Assembly: GCF_014075995.1 (NCBI RefSeq)
Contig: NZ_CP055153.1
Span: 3,286,001 to 3,350,000, forward strand
Direction: 5' to 3'
Length of the DNA: 64,000 nucleotides
From: Adhaeribacter radiodurans
Lineage (GTDB): Bacteria > Bacteroidota > Bacteroidia > Cytophagales > Hymenobacteraceae
Shown here in pieces: positions 1 to 8,408 of this stretch; within the stretch, counting starts at the first letter, position 1, and every line of letters starts with the position of its first letter. Position numbers and translations under genes: made by a program. Below the pieces are notes generated by a model, which did not search any database, was not told the origin of the DNA, and saw only the letters and a list, made by a program, of their open reading frames with translations.

Positions 1-659
1 CCAGATAGTACAACAGTTAGGAAAAAAGCAATCAGAGCCATTTTTGCATAAATAATACCAGCAAAAAATAATAGATAAATTATTATTAAAAAACTAGTTA
101 TCTTTTTATAAATGTTGTCTTTGAATTTTAACAAAACCAAAAGGGCAATCACTGAAAAAGCGCAAAACAAGCCAAAATAAGGACGATGAATCAATAAAAT
201 ATCAGCAAGATCATTTAAATCATTTTGAGGCGATAAAAGATTGTTAATACCTATTGAATAAGTGGGGATAGTACTGATTACTAAACTAAGGATAAAACAA
301 AATATAATTCTCTTGATTTGCAGAAGTGTTAAACGAGGGCCAGTAGCTATAATAATTGGTAATAATAATAGAGCTAACTTTTTTATTAAAACTTTCTCCG
401 CAATACTACTTCCGCCCCTGAATAAACTAGTAAGATTAATTAAGTAAGAAAGAATAAAAAAAAATAAAATTAATTTTTCGGATTTAGTTAGTGAAAAGAA
501 TCTAGATTTATCATTAAAAAGCAACCAACCTAACATTAATAAAATTATACTGATGCTCACAAACTGAATAGAGAAGTATTCAGTAAAAGGAAGTAAGAGT
601 GCAATTATTACTAGATTAATTTCGTACAGAACTTTATAATTGCGAAATTTTAAAATCAT
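1..659 (-). CDS. O-antigen ligase/polymerase-like membrane protein, 3' end outside window
   Basis: An open minus-strand frame starts with ATG at 659 and runs off the left edge without a stop (219 codons visible). The translation is almost wholly hydrophobic, with several predicted membrane segments separated by short basic loops (e.g. RSGG-like and KFKDN stretches). A segment reading LLIHRPYFGLF, preceded by a short polar loop, resembles the conserved region of O-antigen ligase/Wzy proteins. It is the most distal visible gene of the minus-strand polysaccharide operon, 6 bases after the GT4 stop. It would either polymerise repeat units or join glycan to its lipid carrier. Assignment rests on topology and context; the C-terminal half is not visible. 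Base composition is notably AT-rich. Confidence 0.6.
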   Translation of the reverse strand, partial: MILKFRNYKVLYEINLVIIALLLPFTEYFSIQFVSISIILLMLGWLLFNDKSRFFSLTKSEKLILFFFILSYLINLTSLFRGGSSIAEKVLIKKLALLLLPIIIATGPRLTLLQIKRIIFCFILSLVISTIPTYSIGINNLLSPQNDLNDLADILLIHRPYFGLFCAFSVIALLVLLKFKDNIYKKITSFLIIIYLLFFAGIIYAKMALIAFFLTVVLS

Positions 660-665
660 AGATCT

Positions 666-1784
666 TTATTTAGTTAAAATAACTTCTGTCATCTTATCAG
701 CCGTGTTCTGCCAATTGTAATTAGCTGTTAAGTAAAAGCCTTTTGTTCGTAGTTCTTCTTGTATTGATTTATCCTTTAAAATTAAATGAATAGATTGAGC
801 TAATTCCTTCGGATCATAAGGATTAAAATACAGAGAAGCATCTATACATACTTCCGGTAAACTGGAAACGTTTGATACCAAAGTAGGACAACCGCAGGCC
901 ATCGCCTCAACTGGCGGTAAACCAAAGCCCTCGTAAAAAGATGGAAAAACAAATAAACTAGCCAGATTATAAATTATGGGTAAGTCTTGGCTTTCAACAA
1001 AACCAGTAAAAATAATATCATCCCTTAACTTCAGGCGTTCTATTTCGCTGTCTAAATTTAAATCACTGGTAATAAAGCCCTCTTTTTTACCTACAATTAC
1101 CAACTTACCCAACTCACCAAAACTTTCAGCTTTTAACAAAGCAAATGCTTTTATTAAAGTTATTAGATTTTTATGGGGTTTTACATTACCAACATACAAA
1201 ATAAACTTCTCCGGTAGATTATACTTAACCTGAATACTTTGCTTTTCAGATGCATCATAGAGCTTGAAAATTGCTTTATCCACCCCTAGCACAAGAGTGT
1301 TTATCATGTTTTCTTTTACATGAAAAAATTTGATAATCTCTGATTTTGAAAAATTTGATACTGTAAAAATTATATCAGATAATTTTAATGCACTAGCTAA
1401 AATCCATCTTGCGTATAATCTTTTGATTATATTAAGATTAGCCGCTAAAGCTATATGATTCACATCATGAATAATAACAATTCTTTTTTTGGCTTTAATG
1501 GGTAAGATCGGTACATTATAATGCGGCGAAAGAAAGTAATCACATACAGGAATTTTACTAAAATAATCTAATTGTTCTTTTAAAGAATAAATATTTGTAG
1601 AGAATTCAATTATTTGAATCGAATCTATCCAACTAAAATGCTGCAGTACGGCACGTTTACCCAATAAAATAATATTAAATTTACTTTTTAGTAAAGGAAT
1701 TACATTCTGGCATACGGTTCCTATACCTGAAGTATCCATTAATCGAGCATCAATTACCATCAAAAGTTTGTCATTCCTGTTCAT
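666..1784 (-). CDS. Glycosyltransferase family 4 (GT-B)
   Basis: A 372-residue GT4 glycosyltransferase, probably adding a sugar to a lipid-linked repeat unit at the inner face of the inner membrane. Residues about 195-215 (FILYVGNVKPHKNLITLIKA) form the usual start of the C-terminal GT-B Rossmann domain. The donor-site motif is near residues 285-310: SFYEGFGLPPVEAMACGCP, the EX7E-type signature of the family. Residues 1-25 contain the short GT4 opening IDARLMDTSGIG. The start overlaps the 3' end of the upstream Wzy-like gene by 14 bases, so the two are co-transcribed and probably translationally coupled. The acceptor and donor cannot be told from sequence. Confidence 0.88.
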   Translation of the reverse strand: MNRNDKLLMVIDARLMDTSGIGTVCQNVIPLLKSKFNIILLGKRAVLQHFSWIDSIQIIEFSTNIYSLKEQLDYFSKIPVCDYFLSPHYNVPILPIKAKKRIVIIHDVNHIALAANLNIIKRLYARWILASALKLSDIIFTVSNFSKSEIIKFFHVKENMINTLVLGVDKAIFKLYDASEKQSIQVKYNLPEKFILYVGNVKPHKNLITLIKAFALLKAESFGELGKLVIVGKKEGFITSDLNLDSEIERLKLRDDIIFTGFVESQDLPIIYNLASLFVFPSFYEGFGLPPVEAMACGCPTLVSNVSSLPEVCIDASLYFNPYDPKELAQSIHLILKDKSIQEELRTKGFYLTANYNWQNTADKMTEVILTK

Positions 1785-3051
1785 GCGTTACATTCTCTTC
1801 TATGGCATCCGGCGCTGCTAAAGCCAACCCAATCAAAAACCAGATATATAAAAATTGAAGCTGTATCCCTAACAAACATATTAAACAGAATATCATAATG
1901 GCATCTTGTGATATAAGGGAGAAAGGAGCATATCTTTTATAAATTTGCCATAAAAGGTAAATAAATAAAGTAAACCCAATAATCCCATTTTCAATTAATA
2001 AAGTTATTAATCCACCTAAACCGGGCAAATCCCAACCTTGCACTGGAGGCATCCCATTTAGATAATTGGGATCATTCCTTACTAATGAGTAATTTCCTAA
2101 ACCTATCCCTAACAACGGATGCTGCGCCACCATTTTCGGAGCAATCTTAATTGCGGCTGTACGGCCCATAATCAGGGTTTCGTCTTTTTCTCTGTCTAAT
2201 AATTGTTGTTCAAAGTTTTTAAGAGTTATTACATACCCGCTGGCTATTTTATAAGAGATAAACAAAAAGACAGGCAGAACAAGCAAAAATATGATGTATT
2301 TCATCAGCTTAGTATGCCTGAACTTTCGGTAAAATCTAAATGAAAGCCATCCCAGAACAGCAATCATTCCTGCCTTAGATTGGGCTAAAAGTATTATTAA
2401 TATAAAAACGGATTTCTGTAGATATTCTTTTTTATTTACTAAAGTAGAAAGGCAAAAAAGAAAAGCAAACATTAAACCTAAAGGTCCTCCTTCTACATAA
2501 TAACCTCTTAACCGTAAGGTATAAGTAGGTAAGTAGGGTGTGGTATCGTAAATAATGGTAGATTCTCTATAAGAGAAAATGTTTAAGTAATAAAATAAAG
2601 AAGCAAACAGGAGGAATAAGGCAAAATAGAAATTCAACAATAAAACTGAGTTAATTATTACTTTTAAAGTTACCTGGTTGTCTCTTAAGTAATTTACTGT
2701 TTTATAAACAATTACCGTAAATACCAAACAGGAAATTAACTCAAGAAATCTGGATATACTGATAAAATAAGGCTTTCTTAAAATACTTAAACTATCCAGA
2801 TCAAAGTAAAATGTTTGAAAATTATTTTGAATAACAGTTGTGATTAATAAGAAACAAAAAAAAAGTAAAAGATAAATTACATATTTGTTTAAAGTTTTTA
2901 TGTTATATAGTAGAAATGGCAAACAAAGAAGGGCTAGTAATTCGTTAATTTTTATGTTATAAAATTTTATCTCTGTTAATTGAAAAGAAATAAAACAGAA
3001 GATTGTAAATGCTACTAATGCTAACTCACGTTTATTTAAAATTAATTTCAC
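1771..3051 (-). CDS. Wzy/O-antigen ligase family membrane protein
   Basis: A 426-residue polytopic protein with about ten to twelve hydrophobic segments. A long non-hydrophobic loop lies around residues 275-345 and contains GRTAAIKIAPKMVAQHPLLG followed by GLGNYSL, the signature of the Wzy_C (O-antigen ligase/polymerase) region where a conserved H-P-x-x-G-x-G pattern sits. Length fits the family (400-450). It lies between two GT4 genes and close to the flippase, as expected for the polymerase of a Wzx/Wzy-dependent pathway. A second, distal membrane protein of the same general class lies at 1-659, so one may be polymerase and the other ligase; sequence alone does not say which. Confidence 0.75.
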   Translation of the reverse strand: MKLILNKRELALVAFTIFCFISFQLTEIKFYNIKINELLALLCLPFLLYNIKTLNKYVIYLLLFFCFLLITTVIQNNFQTFYFDLDSLSILRKPYFISISRFLELISCLVFTVIVYKTVNYLRDNQVTLKVIINSVLLLNFYFALFLLFASLFYYLNIFSYRESTIIYDTTPYLPTYTLRLRGYYVEGGPLGLMFAFLFCLSTLVNKKEYLQKSVFILIILLAQSKAGMIAVLGWLSFRFYRKFRHTKLMKYIIFLLVLPVFLFISYKIASGYVITLKNFEQQLLDREKDETLIMGRTAAIKIAPKMVAQHPLLGIGLGNYSLVRNDPNYLNGMPPVQGWDLPGLGGLITLLIENGIIGFTLFIYLLWQIYKRYAPFSLISQDAIMIFCLICLLGIQLQFLYIWFLIGLALAAPDAIEENVTHEQE

Positions 3052-3098
3052 CCTTTAATTTTTTATGAGTATTAATAATTTACATACATTAAGATAAC

Positions 3099-4229
3099 TT
3101 AGCTTCTCTCATTGTTTATATAAGAAAACAACTGTTTCAATACAAATTCTGCTTCATACTGCTTACTACGTTCTAAACCCTTAATCCTATATTCTTCCCG
3201 GTTTATAAGCACTTTAGTAATAGCGTTAACCCAATCATTTACTTCCCAGGAACGAACCGTTTCTCCAGCCCCTTCCACCACCTCAATCATAGCTGAATTA
3301 TGGGGGGCAATTACCGGGCAGCCACAAGCCATGGCTTCTAATTGGGGCATCCCAAAGCCTTCGTTAAGGGAGGTAGAAATAAAGATAGAGGCAAGATTAT
3401 ATAACATAATTAAATCTTCACTAGGAACAAAACCCGAAAATACTACCTTTTCAGAAGGATAGTTTGTACTCTCTACAATACTACTGATTTTTGTCTTGCC
3501 CCACCCTTTTGCTCCAACCACGAGTAATTTAACTTCTAAATGTTTAATAGAAGGCATTAGATTTAAAAGAAATTCCAAATTCTTCCGAGGTTCCAGAGTG
3601 CCTACAAATAAAATAAAATTAGAATTTACATTGTACTGGTTTAAAAGTGCAGACTTTTCTTGGTCCGAAATAGTTATTGGTTTAAAAAGGGTTTTATTAA
3701 TGAAAAAACCTGTAAATATATCTTTACTCCTCCTGGTTTTATAATATTTCATTATAGCACTAGTAGTGTAATAAGAATTTGCCCACAATTTATCTGCTTT
3801 ATTAATAGAATAATCTTGCAGAAGATGGGCGTAAATTCTTCCAATTAATGACATAGTACTTTTGAATTCCTTATTAACTACGTCATGAACAGTTACAAGC
3901 GTTTGAATTTTATTACTTAAAAAAGGCGGTAATAAAAATGCGGGCGACCAGTATAAATCGGGTTTAATTTTATTAACAATAAAATTTGCTTTAGTTACTA
4001 ACCATAAAAAAGAAACATTCTTAAAGAGCAATAAAGGCGCAATAATTACTTTAATATTATCCCGGTAAATTATTTGTTTAGCTATTTCCGGATGAAATTC
4101 TTCGTTAGATAAAAGAAAAAACTCCCAATTAATAAAATACCTCGAAAAATCATTGATAGAAGCAACCAAGAAATTGGGAATTCCGGAAGGAGCATTTCTT
4201 AATGCTCTGCAATCAATAGCCATTTTCAT
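3099..4229 (-). CDS. Glycosyltransferase family 4 (GT-B)
   Basis: A 376-residue GT4 enzyme. The N-terminus MAIDCRALRNAPSGIPNF is typical of mannosyl/rhamnosyl-type family members; a VTVHDV segment lies near residue 110. The C-terminal donor domain begins at FILFVGTLEPRKNLEFLLNL (about 205-225), and the donor signature is SLNEGFGMPQLEAMACGCP (about 285-305). Length is normal for the family. It follows the GT2 gene by 32 bases and precedes the Wzy-like gene by 47 bases on the same strand, consistent with one operon. The sugar transferred is not predictable here. It resembles but is clearly not a duplicate of the GT4 at 666-1784. Confidence 0.88.
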   Translation of the reverse strand: MKMAIDCRALRNAPSGIPNFLVASINDFSRYFINWEFFLLSNEEFHPEIAKQIIYRDNIKVIIAPLLLFKNVSFLWLVTKANFIVNKIKPDLYWSPAFLLPPFLSNKIQTLVTVHDVVNKEFKSTMSLIGRIYAHLLQDYSINKADKLWANSYYTTSAIMKYYKTRRSKDIFTGFFINKTLFKPITISDQEKSALLNQYNVNSNFILFVGTLEPRKNLEFLLNLMPSIKHLEVKLLVVGAKGWGKTKISSIVESTNYPSEKVVFSGFVPSEDLIMLYNLASIFISTSLNEGFGMPQLEAMACGCPVIAPHNSAMIEVVEGAGETVRSWEVNDWVNAITKVLINREEYRIKGLERSKQYEAEFVLKQLFSYINNERS

Positions 4230-4261
4230 AAATACTTTTTTAAGTTAAACCAACATATGGT

Positions 4262-5206
4262 TTAATCTTTCTTTCCTATATTTTTTATAAATGGATACAA
4301 CAAACCAATGCCTGCTAAATAGAAAATACTTGCCAATAAACCCGGTACGGAGTATAAGTAAAATACTTTAAATAATGAGAAGAAGCTTATTTTTTTCTTA
4401 AAAGCATGTAAGGTAAGTCTGGCTAAGGTAATTAACTTCTTTTCTCCGTTATATACATCGAAAAAGACTTTTCTTCTATCCGAAGATTGCTTCATTAAAA
4501 AGCTTGTGTTTACCCAGCGATCGAGCCAATCATCATAATTATAACCAGCCCGCCCCACGGACGCGGTTACAATCCGGTTTTTAGCCAGATAAACCAGCTT
4601 GTTATCGGTATAAAATTTAAAAGTATAGACTAAATGTGGGTACCAGTTACGAATATTTTGGTAGGCTTCGTCCAGGCTGTCGTAAAATACTTGCGTTCGA
4701 AACAAACTGGCAGGTACAAAACTCGCATTATTAACAAAATGGTAACCCTTTGCCATTAATTCTTTAGGAGTAGCGGTAATGCCAGCCAGTTGCCAAGGTT
4801 TAGTACCATGCCCTCCCACATGAATTAAATCAACTTTTTCTTCTAACACTACATCAATAACGTCATCACAATTACTAAAATCAAATTCATCATCGTCGCA
4901 AATAAGCCAGGTATACAGGCCATTACTTCTTTCGGCTGCTCTTAATATATTTGCATTACCACCAATATTGATTTTATTTCTTTCATAAACCATATTAGGA
5001 AAACAGGCTATATGCTGCTGTATTACTGCCGGAGTTTCATCCGTAGAACAATTATCCAGAATGGTAATTTTGCAAAAAGAAAATGGGCTGCCTTGCAATT
5101 GGGTTAATGCATGATTTAAATATGGCGCACGATTGTAAGTAAAAAGAACTAATTCTAATTTTTGAGCTAACCTTTTATAATTAGGCAGTAACACGGGTTC
5201 TTCCAT
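4262..5206 (-). CDS. Glycosyltransferase family 2 (GT-A)
   Basis: A 314-residue GT2 enzyme. The N-terminal half carries the family pattern: LVLFTYNRAPYLNHAL (about 20-35), ITILDNCSTDETP (about 47-60), the GGNANILRA segment, and an acidic metal-binding motif in WLICDDDEF (about 98-106). The C-terminus has two hydrophobic stretches (LFKVFYLYSVPGLL and IFYLAGIGLLYPFI) that may anchor the protein to the membrane. It sits 23 bases downstream of the flippase on the same strand, so it probably extends the same lipid-linked repeat unit. Donor and linkage are unknown. Confidence 0.87.
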   Translation of the reverse strand: MEEPVLLPNYKRLAQKLELVLFTYNRAPYLNHALTQLQGSPFSFCKITILDNCSTDETPAVIQQHIACFPNMVYERNKINIGGNANILRAAERSNGLYTWLICDDDEFDFSNCDDVIDVVLEEKVDLIHVGGHGTKPWQLAGITATPKELMAKGYHFVNNASFVPASLFRTQVFYDSLDEAYQNIRNWYPHLVYTFKFYTDNKLVYLAKNRIVTASVGRAGYNYDDWLDRWVNTSFLMKQSSDRRKVFFDVYNGEKKLITLARLTLHAFKKKISFFSLFKVFYLYSVPGLLASIFYLAGIGLLYPFIKNIGKKD

Positions 5207-5229
5207 AGATAAAGTTTCGCTTGGAAAAT

Positions 5230-6585
5230 TTAATTAGGCTGATAACTATGCCAAGCTTTTCTTTTATGCAAGAATGTATAAGTATTCCAGGGTAAGCCAA
5301 CAACCAGATTTAATAAAAAATACATCATTACTACTGCTTCTACCCCAAAATAACGACCTGCCACATACGTACTTATACCAGTTAAAATTGATCCAACTAC
5401 AGAATTTAACAGGAATGGTTCTTTCTTATGGGCTCTCAAATAAATAGCTTGGCAAAAAGTAAACTGATTTAAAATATTTATGAAACCCAAAATAACTAAT
5501 AGATTTATGGGTAGAAACCGGGTGCTAATTGAAATATCAAATCGATGCAAAAGGTAAATAACGGTTATTAAAGTAAAAGAAGCAGCTGTTACAACTACTA
5601 ACGATTGAAGGGCAGATTTAAAAAAGATTCGATCTAGTTCTTCAAATTCCTTTTTAGCAATTAACACTGAAAAAGTTGGTATTTTAGTATTAACCCATGC
5701 CATTGCTACTAAAGACACTCCATTGAAAGCAGCTAAACTCATACCCATTTGACCAGCAACTGCAGCACTTTGAAAAGTGAACAAAATCGGATTAAATAAC
5801 TGAAAAATTAGATACCCACTTAACCAACTAATAGCAATTTTCCACTGAAAAGGTAATATTTCCTGCTTCCAGTTAATTTTATAATCCGATATTTTAGAAA
5901 CCCAAATATCTTTTAAAAAGACCCGGTTAGATTTTAAGTTTAACCAAATTAAACCGCACAGAAATGATATAGCCACTCCAATACCTAAAGAATATAGCCG
6001 CAGCCCTAATGCCAACGATAAACCAATAAAAATATAATTAGATAAACTCTGGTAAATGCGATATAGTGCAACTTCTTTTACTTTGCCGCAACCTTCCAAA
6101 AAAGAAAAAACAGGGGTAATAAATAAGAATAAGGCTGTACTTATACATAATAAAGTCCAAGGGCCTAACCAATTAACTTGTTCAGTGTTTGCCTGGTTAG
6201 CCGAAAAGAAAAGCCAACCTAATGGTAACAGCAATACAACTAAACAAACAGAAACTACGCGGTACCAATTTACGGTAAAATGTAACAACGAAGACAAGCG
6301 CGATTTTGCTTTAAAATCACCTTCAAAAAGGTTATTATTCCAGGTTAGCCAGGCTGTTTCATAACTAGCATAATGAATAATTACGTACGAAAGTCCTAAT
6401 TCAAAAAAAACCTGCAATGCCGTAATACTACCGAACGTATAGTAAAATCCTTGTTCCTTGCTACTAAGAAATGAAGATATCAAAATTATAATAAGAACAC
6501 TTCCGAGAATGCCTACGCTCTTGCCAGCAACCGTGAAAGCAATTGTCTTATTGAATCCAGTTTTCTTTATTAACCTAAGTATCAA
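5230..6585 (-). CDS. Wzx-like polysaccharide flippase
   Basis: A 451-residue protein with about twelve hydrophobic segments spread over its full length, beginning after a short basic N-terminus (MILRLIKKTGFNK). Length and topology fit the MATE/MOP-superfamily polysaccharide flippases that move undecaprenyl-linked repeat units across the inner membrane. It lies directly upstream of the GT2, GT4 and Wzy genes, a typical Wzx position. The upstream side has a strong hairpin (6614-6646), so this gene may be the first of a separately controlled subunit. No lipid-substrate prediction is possible. A second flippase for the other glycan locus lies at 37456-38934. Confidence 0.8.
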   Translation of the reverse strand: MILRLIKKTGFNKTIAFTVAGKSVGILGSVLIIILISSFLSSKEQGFYYTFGSITALQVFFELGLSYVIIHYASYETAWLTWNNNLFEGDFKAKSRLSSLLHFTVNWYRVVSVCLVVLLLPLGWLFFSANQANTEQVNWLGPWTLLCISTALFLFITPVFSFLEGCGKVKEVALYRIYQSLSNYIFIGLSLALGLRLYSLGIGVAISFLCGLIWLNLKSNRVFLKDIWVSKISDYKINWKQEILPFQWKIAISWLSGYLIFQLFNPILFTFQSAAVAGQMGMSLAAFNGVSLVAMAWVNTKIPTFSVLIAKKEFEELDRIFFKSALQSLVVVTAASFTLITVIYLLHRFDISISTRFLPINLLVILGFINILNQFTFCQAIYLRAHKKEPFLLNSVVGSILTGISTYVAGRYFGVEAVVMMYFLLNLVVGLPWNTYTFLHKRKAWHSYQPN

Positions 6586-6613
6586 AACAATTTAGTAGAA
6601 TACAATTAAAAAT

Positions 6614-6646
6614 AAATGGAATCTATTGTAACAATAGATTCCATTT
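6614..6646 (-). terminator. Hairpin, possible terminator inside the polysaccharide operon
   Basis: A perfect 15-bp inverted repeat (AAATGGAATCTATTG, 3-base loop, and its complement at 6632-6646) lies 18 bases after the stop of the NeuB-family gene and 28 bases before the flippase start. The stem is AT-rich and the following minus-strand bases are ATTTTTAATTG, a short T-run. It could end or attenuate transcription between the sugar-synthesis genes and the flippase/transferase genes. Confidence 0.6.
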
Positions 6647-6664
6647 CTAAAAATGATAACAGAA

Positions 6665-7759
6665 TTACAATCCTCTTTTATAAATAATGTTTTTCAACGA
6701 TTCATTACCTGCATACGGCGAATCAATATCATCTATTTTAACAGCTTGATCAACGTGCAAATCGGTAAGTAAGGTCTCTCCCGACATTAACTCCCGGCAC
6801 GAAAGTTGTCCTTTTTGCAAAGGAATAGCTAAATAAAAATCTTTCTCTACATTTTCATGGGTAATGGTATAGCCCTTTTCAAGAGTGCGTTTAGCATACA
6901 CTCCTCTGACTAATGCATCTAAATACTTAATTTCTTTTTCCGGTGGATTTCTTTTGGATATACCCGGGGCGCCACACATTTCTTTAGCTTTGTTAAATGC
7001 CTTAAACCAGGTGTCAGCCTGATGAGGTAAGGTACAGTAAGGAGAAACAGGTATTCCGTCGCTTTCAATATCAATGTGCCGCTCAAAGGTGCGAGCACCT
7101 TTAGCGTAGGCCATCATAATGGTAGAAGTCCAATCAGTATATTCGTGCGTAGAATACCCTATTACTAAATCAGGATAACGGTTCTTTAAAAAATCAATCT
7201 GATTTAATTCTAATTCATAATCCTCAGCCGGATAAATAGAAACGCAATGATTAATGGCAATCGGAATATTACGATTTGTAAAAAAAGTAACAAAATCGTC
7301 CATATCTTTTAAGGACGAACCACCCGTTGAAACAATAACCGGTTTTTTAGTTTTAGCAATTTTCTCAATCAAAGGCCAGTCGTTTAAATCGGAACTAGCA
7401 ATTTTTATGATGGGAATGTTTAATTCTACGCATAAGTCTACGGAAGCTTCATCGAAAGGAGTAGACATAGGAATACAACCACTTTTACGAATAGCATCGA
7501 CTAAAATACCATATTCTTCCCGGGATAATTTGGTGTCTAAAGTTTTTTTAATGTACCGGATATCGGTACGGTTTTTAAAATCTTTATGAATAAAATTATC
7601 TACATCCCGAAACTGTAATTTTATAGCGGCTTTAACATTGTTAAACCGAACAATCTTCGCAAAATCATTAATTATTTTCAATCCTCGGTCTACACTTCCC
7701 CAATGGTTATTTGCCATTTCCAGGACAAATAGATCTTCGAATATATTTGTATTAATCAT
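6665..7759 (-). CDS. Divergent NeuB/SpsE-family (nonulosonate synthase-like) protein
   Basis: A 364-residue protein of the sialic-acid synthase family: TIM-barrel N-terminal domain (about 1-275) and SAF-type antifreeze-like tail (about 290-350). Family marks include AAIKLQF, MSTPFDEASVDL, PIIKIASSDLNDWPLIEKIA, VIVSTGGSS and GYSTHEY. NeuB enzymes condense phosphoenolpyruvate with an N-acyl hexosamine. This one is diverged: it has YSTHEYTDW and FERHIDIESDG where standard members (such as pseI at 33672) have GLSDHTMG and EKHFTL. It is 6 bases after a HAD phosphatase and follows a ThDP enzyme. No cytidylyltransferase specific to it is visible other than rfbF. Its real substrate may be unusual. 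Confidence 0.8.
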   Translation of the reverse strand: MINTNIFEDLFVLEMANNHWGSVDRGLKIINDFAKIVRFNNVKAAIKLQFRDVDNFIHKDFKNRTDIRYIKKTLDTKLSREEYGILVDAIRKSGCIPMSTPFDEASVDLCVELNIPIIKIASSDLNDWPLIEKIAKTKKPVIVSTGGSSLKDMDDFVTFFTNRNIPIAINHCVSIYPAEDYELELNQIDFLKNRYPDLVIGYSTHEYTDWTSTIMMAYAKGARTFERHIDIESDGIPVSPYCTLPHQADTWFKAFNKAKEMCGAPGISKRNPPEKEIKYLDALVRGVYAKRTLEKGYTITHENVEKDFYLAIPLQKGQLSCRELMSGETLLTDLHVDQAVKIDDIDSPYAGNESLKNIIYKRGL

Positions 7760-7765
7760 GAAAAA

Positions 7766-8407
7766 TTAATTTTTAAATATCAATGTAAGTAATTGTTCCG
7801 GGTTTTTTATGCTATAAACCTGGTTTGTATTGGCTTTGCCGTATCCGTATACAGCTGCTACAAAATCTATGTTATTTGATGCGGCAGCTTCTCTATCATC
7901 TTCTGAATCGCCGACAAAAATAGTTTTTTTAGCCGGCATTTGATACTTATGCATTAAAAAAGATAAGGTTTCCTTTTTTACCGTAAAGTTAGATTGATAA
8001 GAATCCGGAGAAATTATTTCAGTAAAATAATCGGCTAAGTCGAAATGATTTAAAATTTTCAAGCTGGGTGCCTGCCTTTTGTTTGTTACAATAAATAAAT
8101 TATATTGTTTGTTTTTTAATTGCTCAAGCACCACCCTAACGCCATCATATACTACAGTATTTTTCCAGCAAATAGTATCGTAAGCCATTTTAAATTCTCT
8201 AACTAACCCGGCCAGGATAACTTCATTATCCAGTTGCAGCGAGAGAGCAAATATTTTATCAATGGGTGGACCAATCAGATTTTTAATGTCGGGTACCGTT
8301 CTTTCCGGCAGAACCTGATGCAGGGCAACTTGGTAAGCCTGCTCTATGCCCGGAAAAGAATCGATTAAAGTACCGTCTAAATCAAAAATAATATTTTGGA
8401 ATTGCAT
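7766..8407 (-). CDS. HAD-superfamily hydrolase (phosphoglycolate phosphatase-like)
   Basis: A 213-residue HAD phosphatase. Motif I is FDLDGTLIDSF (residues 8-18), motif II is the VTNK segment (about 108-111), motif III supplies a lysine in the TVKKETL segment, and motif IV is FVGDSEDDREAA (about 162-173). The cap insertion between motifs I and II is helical, as in the Gph/PGP subgroup. It lies 2 bases from the ThDP gene and 6 bases from the NeuB-like gene, so it probably removes phosphate from a sugar or keto-acid intermediate of the same pathway, as NeuNAc-9-P phosphatases do. That role is inferred from context. Confidence 0.85.
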   Translation of the reverse strand: MQFQNIIFDLDGTLIDSFPGIEQAYQVALHQVLPERTVPDIKNLIGPPIDKIFALSLQLDNEVILAGLVREFKMAYDTICWKNTVVYDGVRVVLEQLKNKQYNLFIVTNKRQAPSLKILNHFDLADYFTEIISPDSYQSNFTVKKETLSFLMHKYQMPAKKTIFVGDSEDDREAAASNNIDFVAAVYGYGKANTNQVYSIKNPEQLLTLIFKN

Positions 8408-8408
8408 A

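Noticed and set aside
262-447. Plus-strand open frame of 61 codons at the left edge
   Set aside because: It lies opposite the longer membrane-protein frame at 1-659, which has better topology and context.
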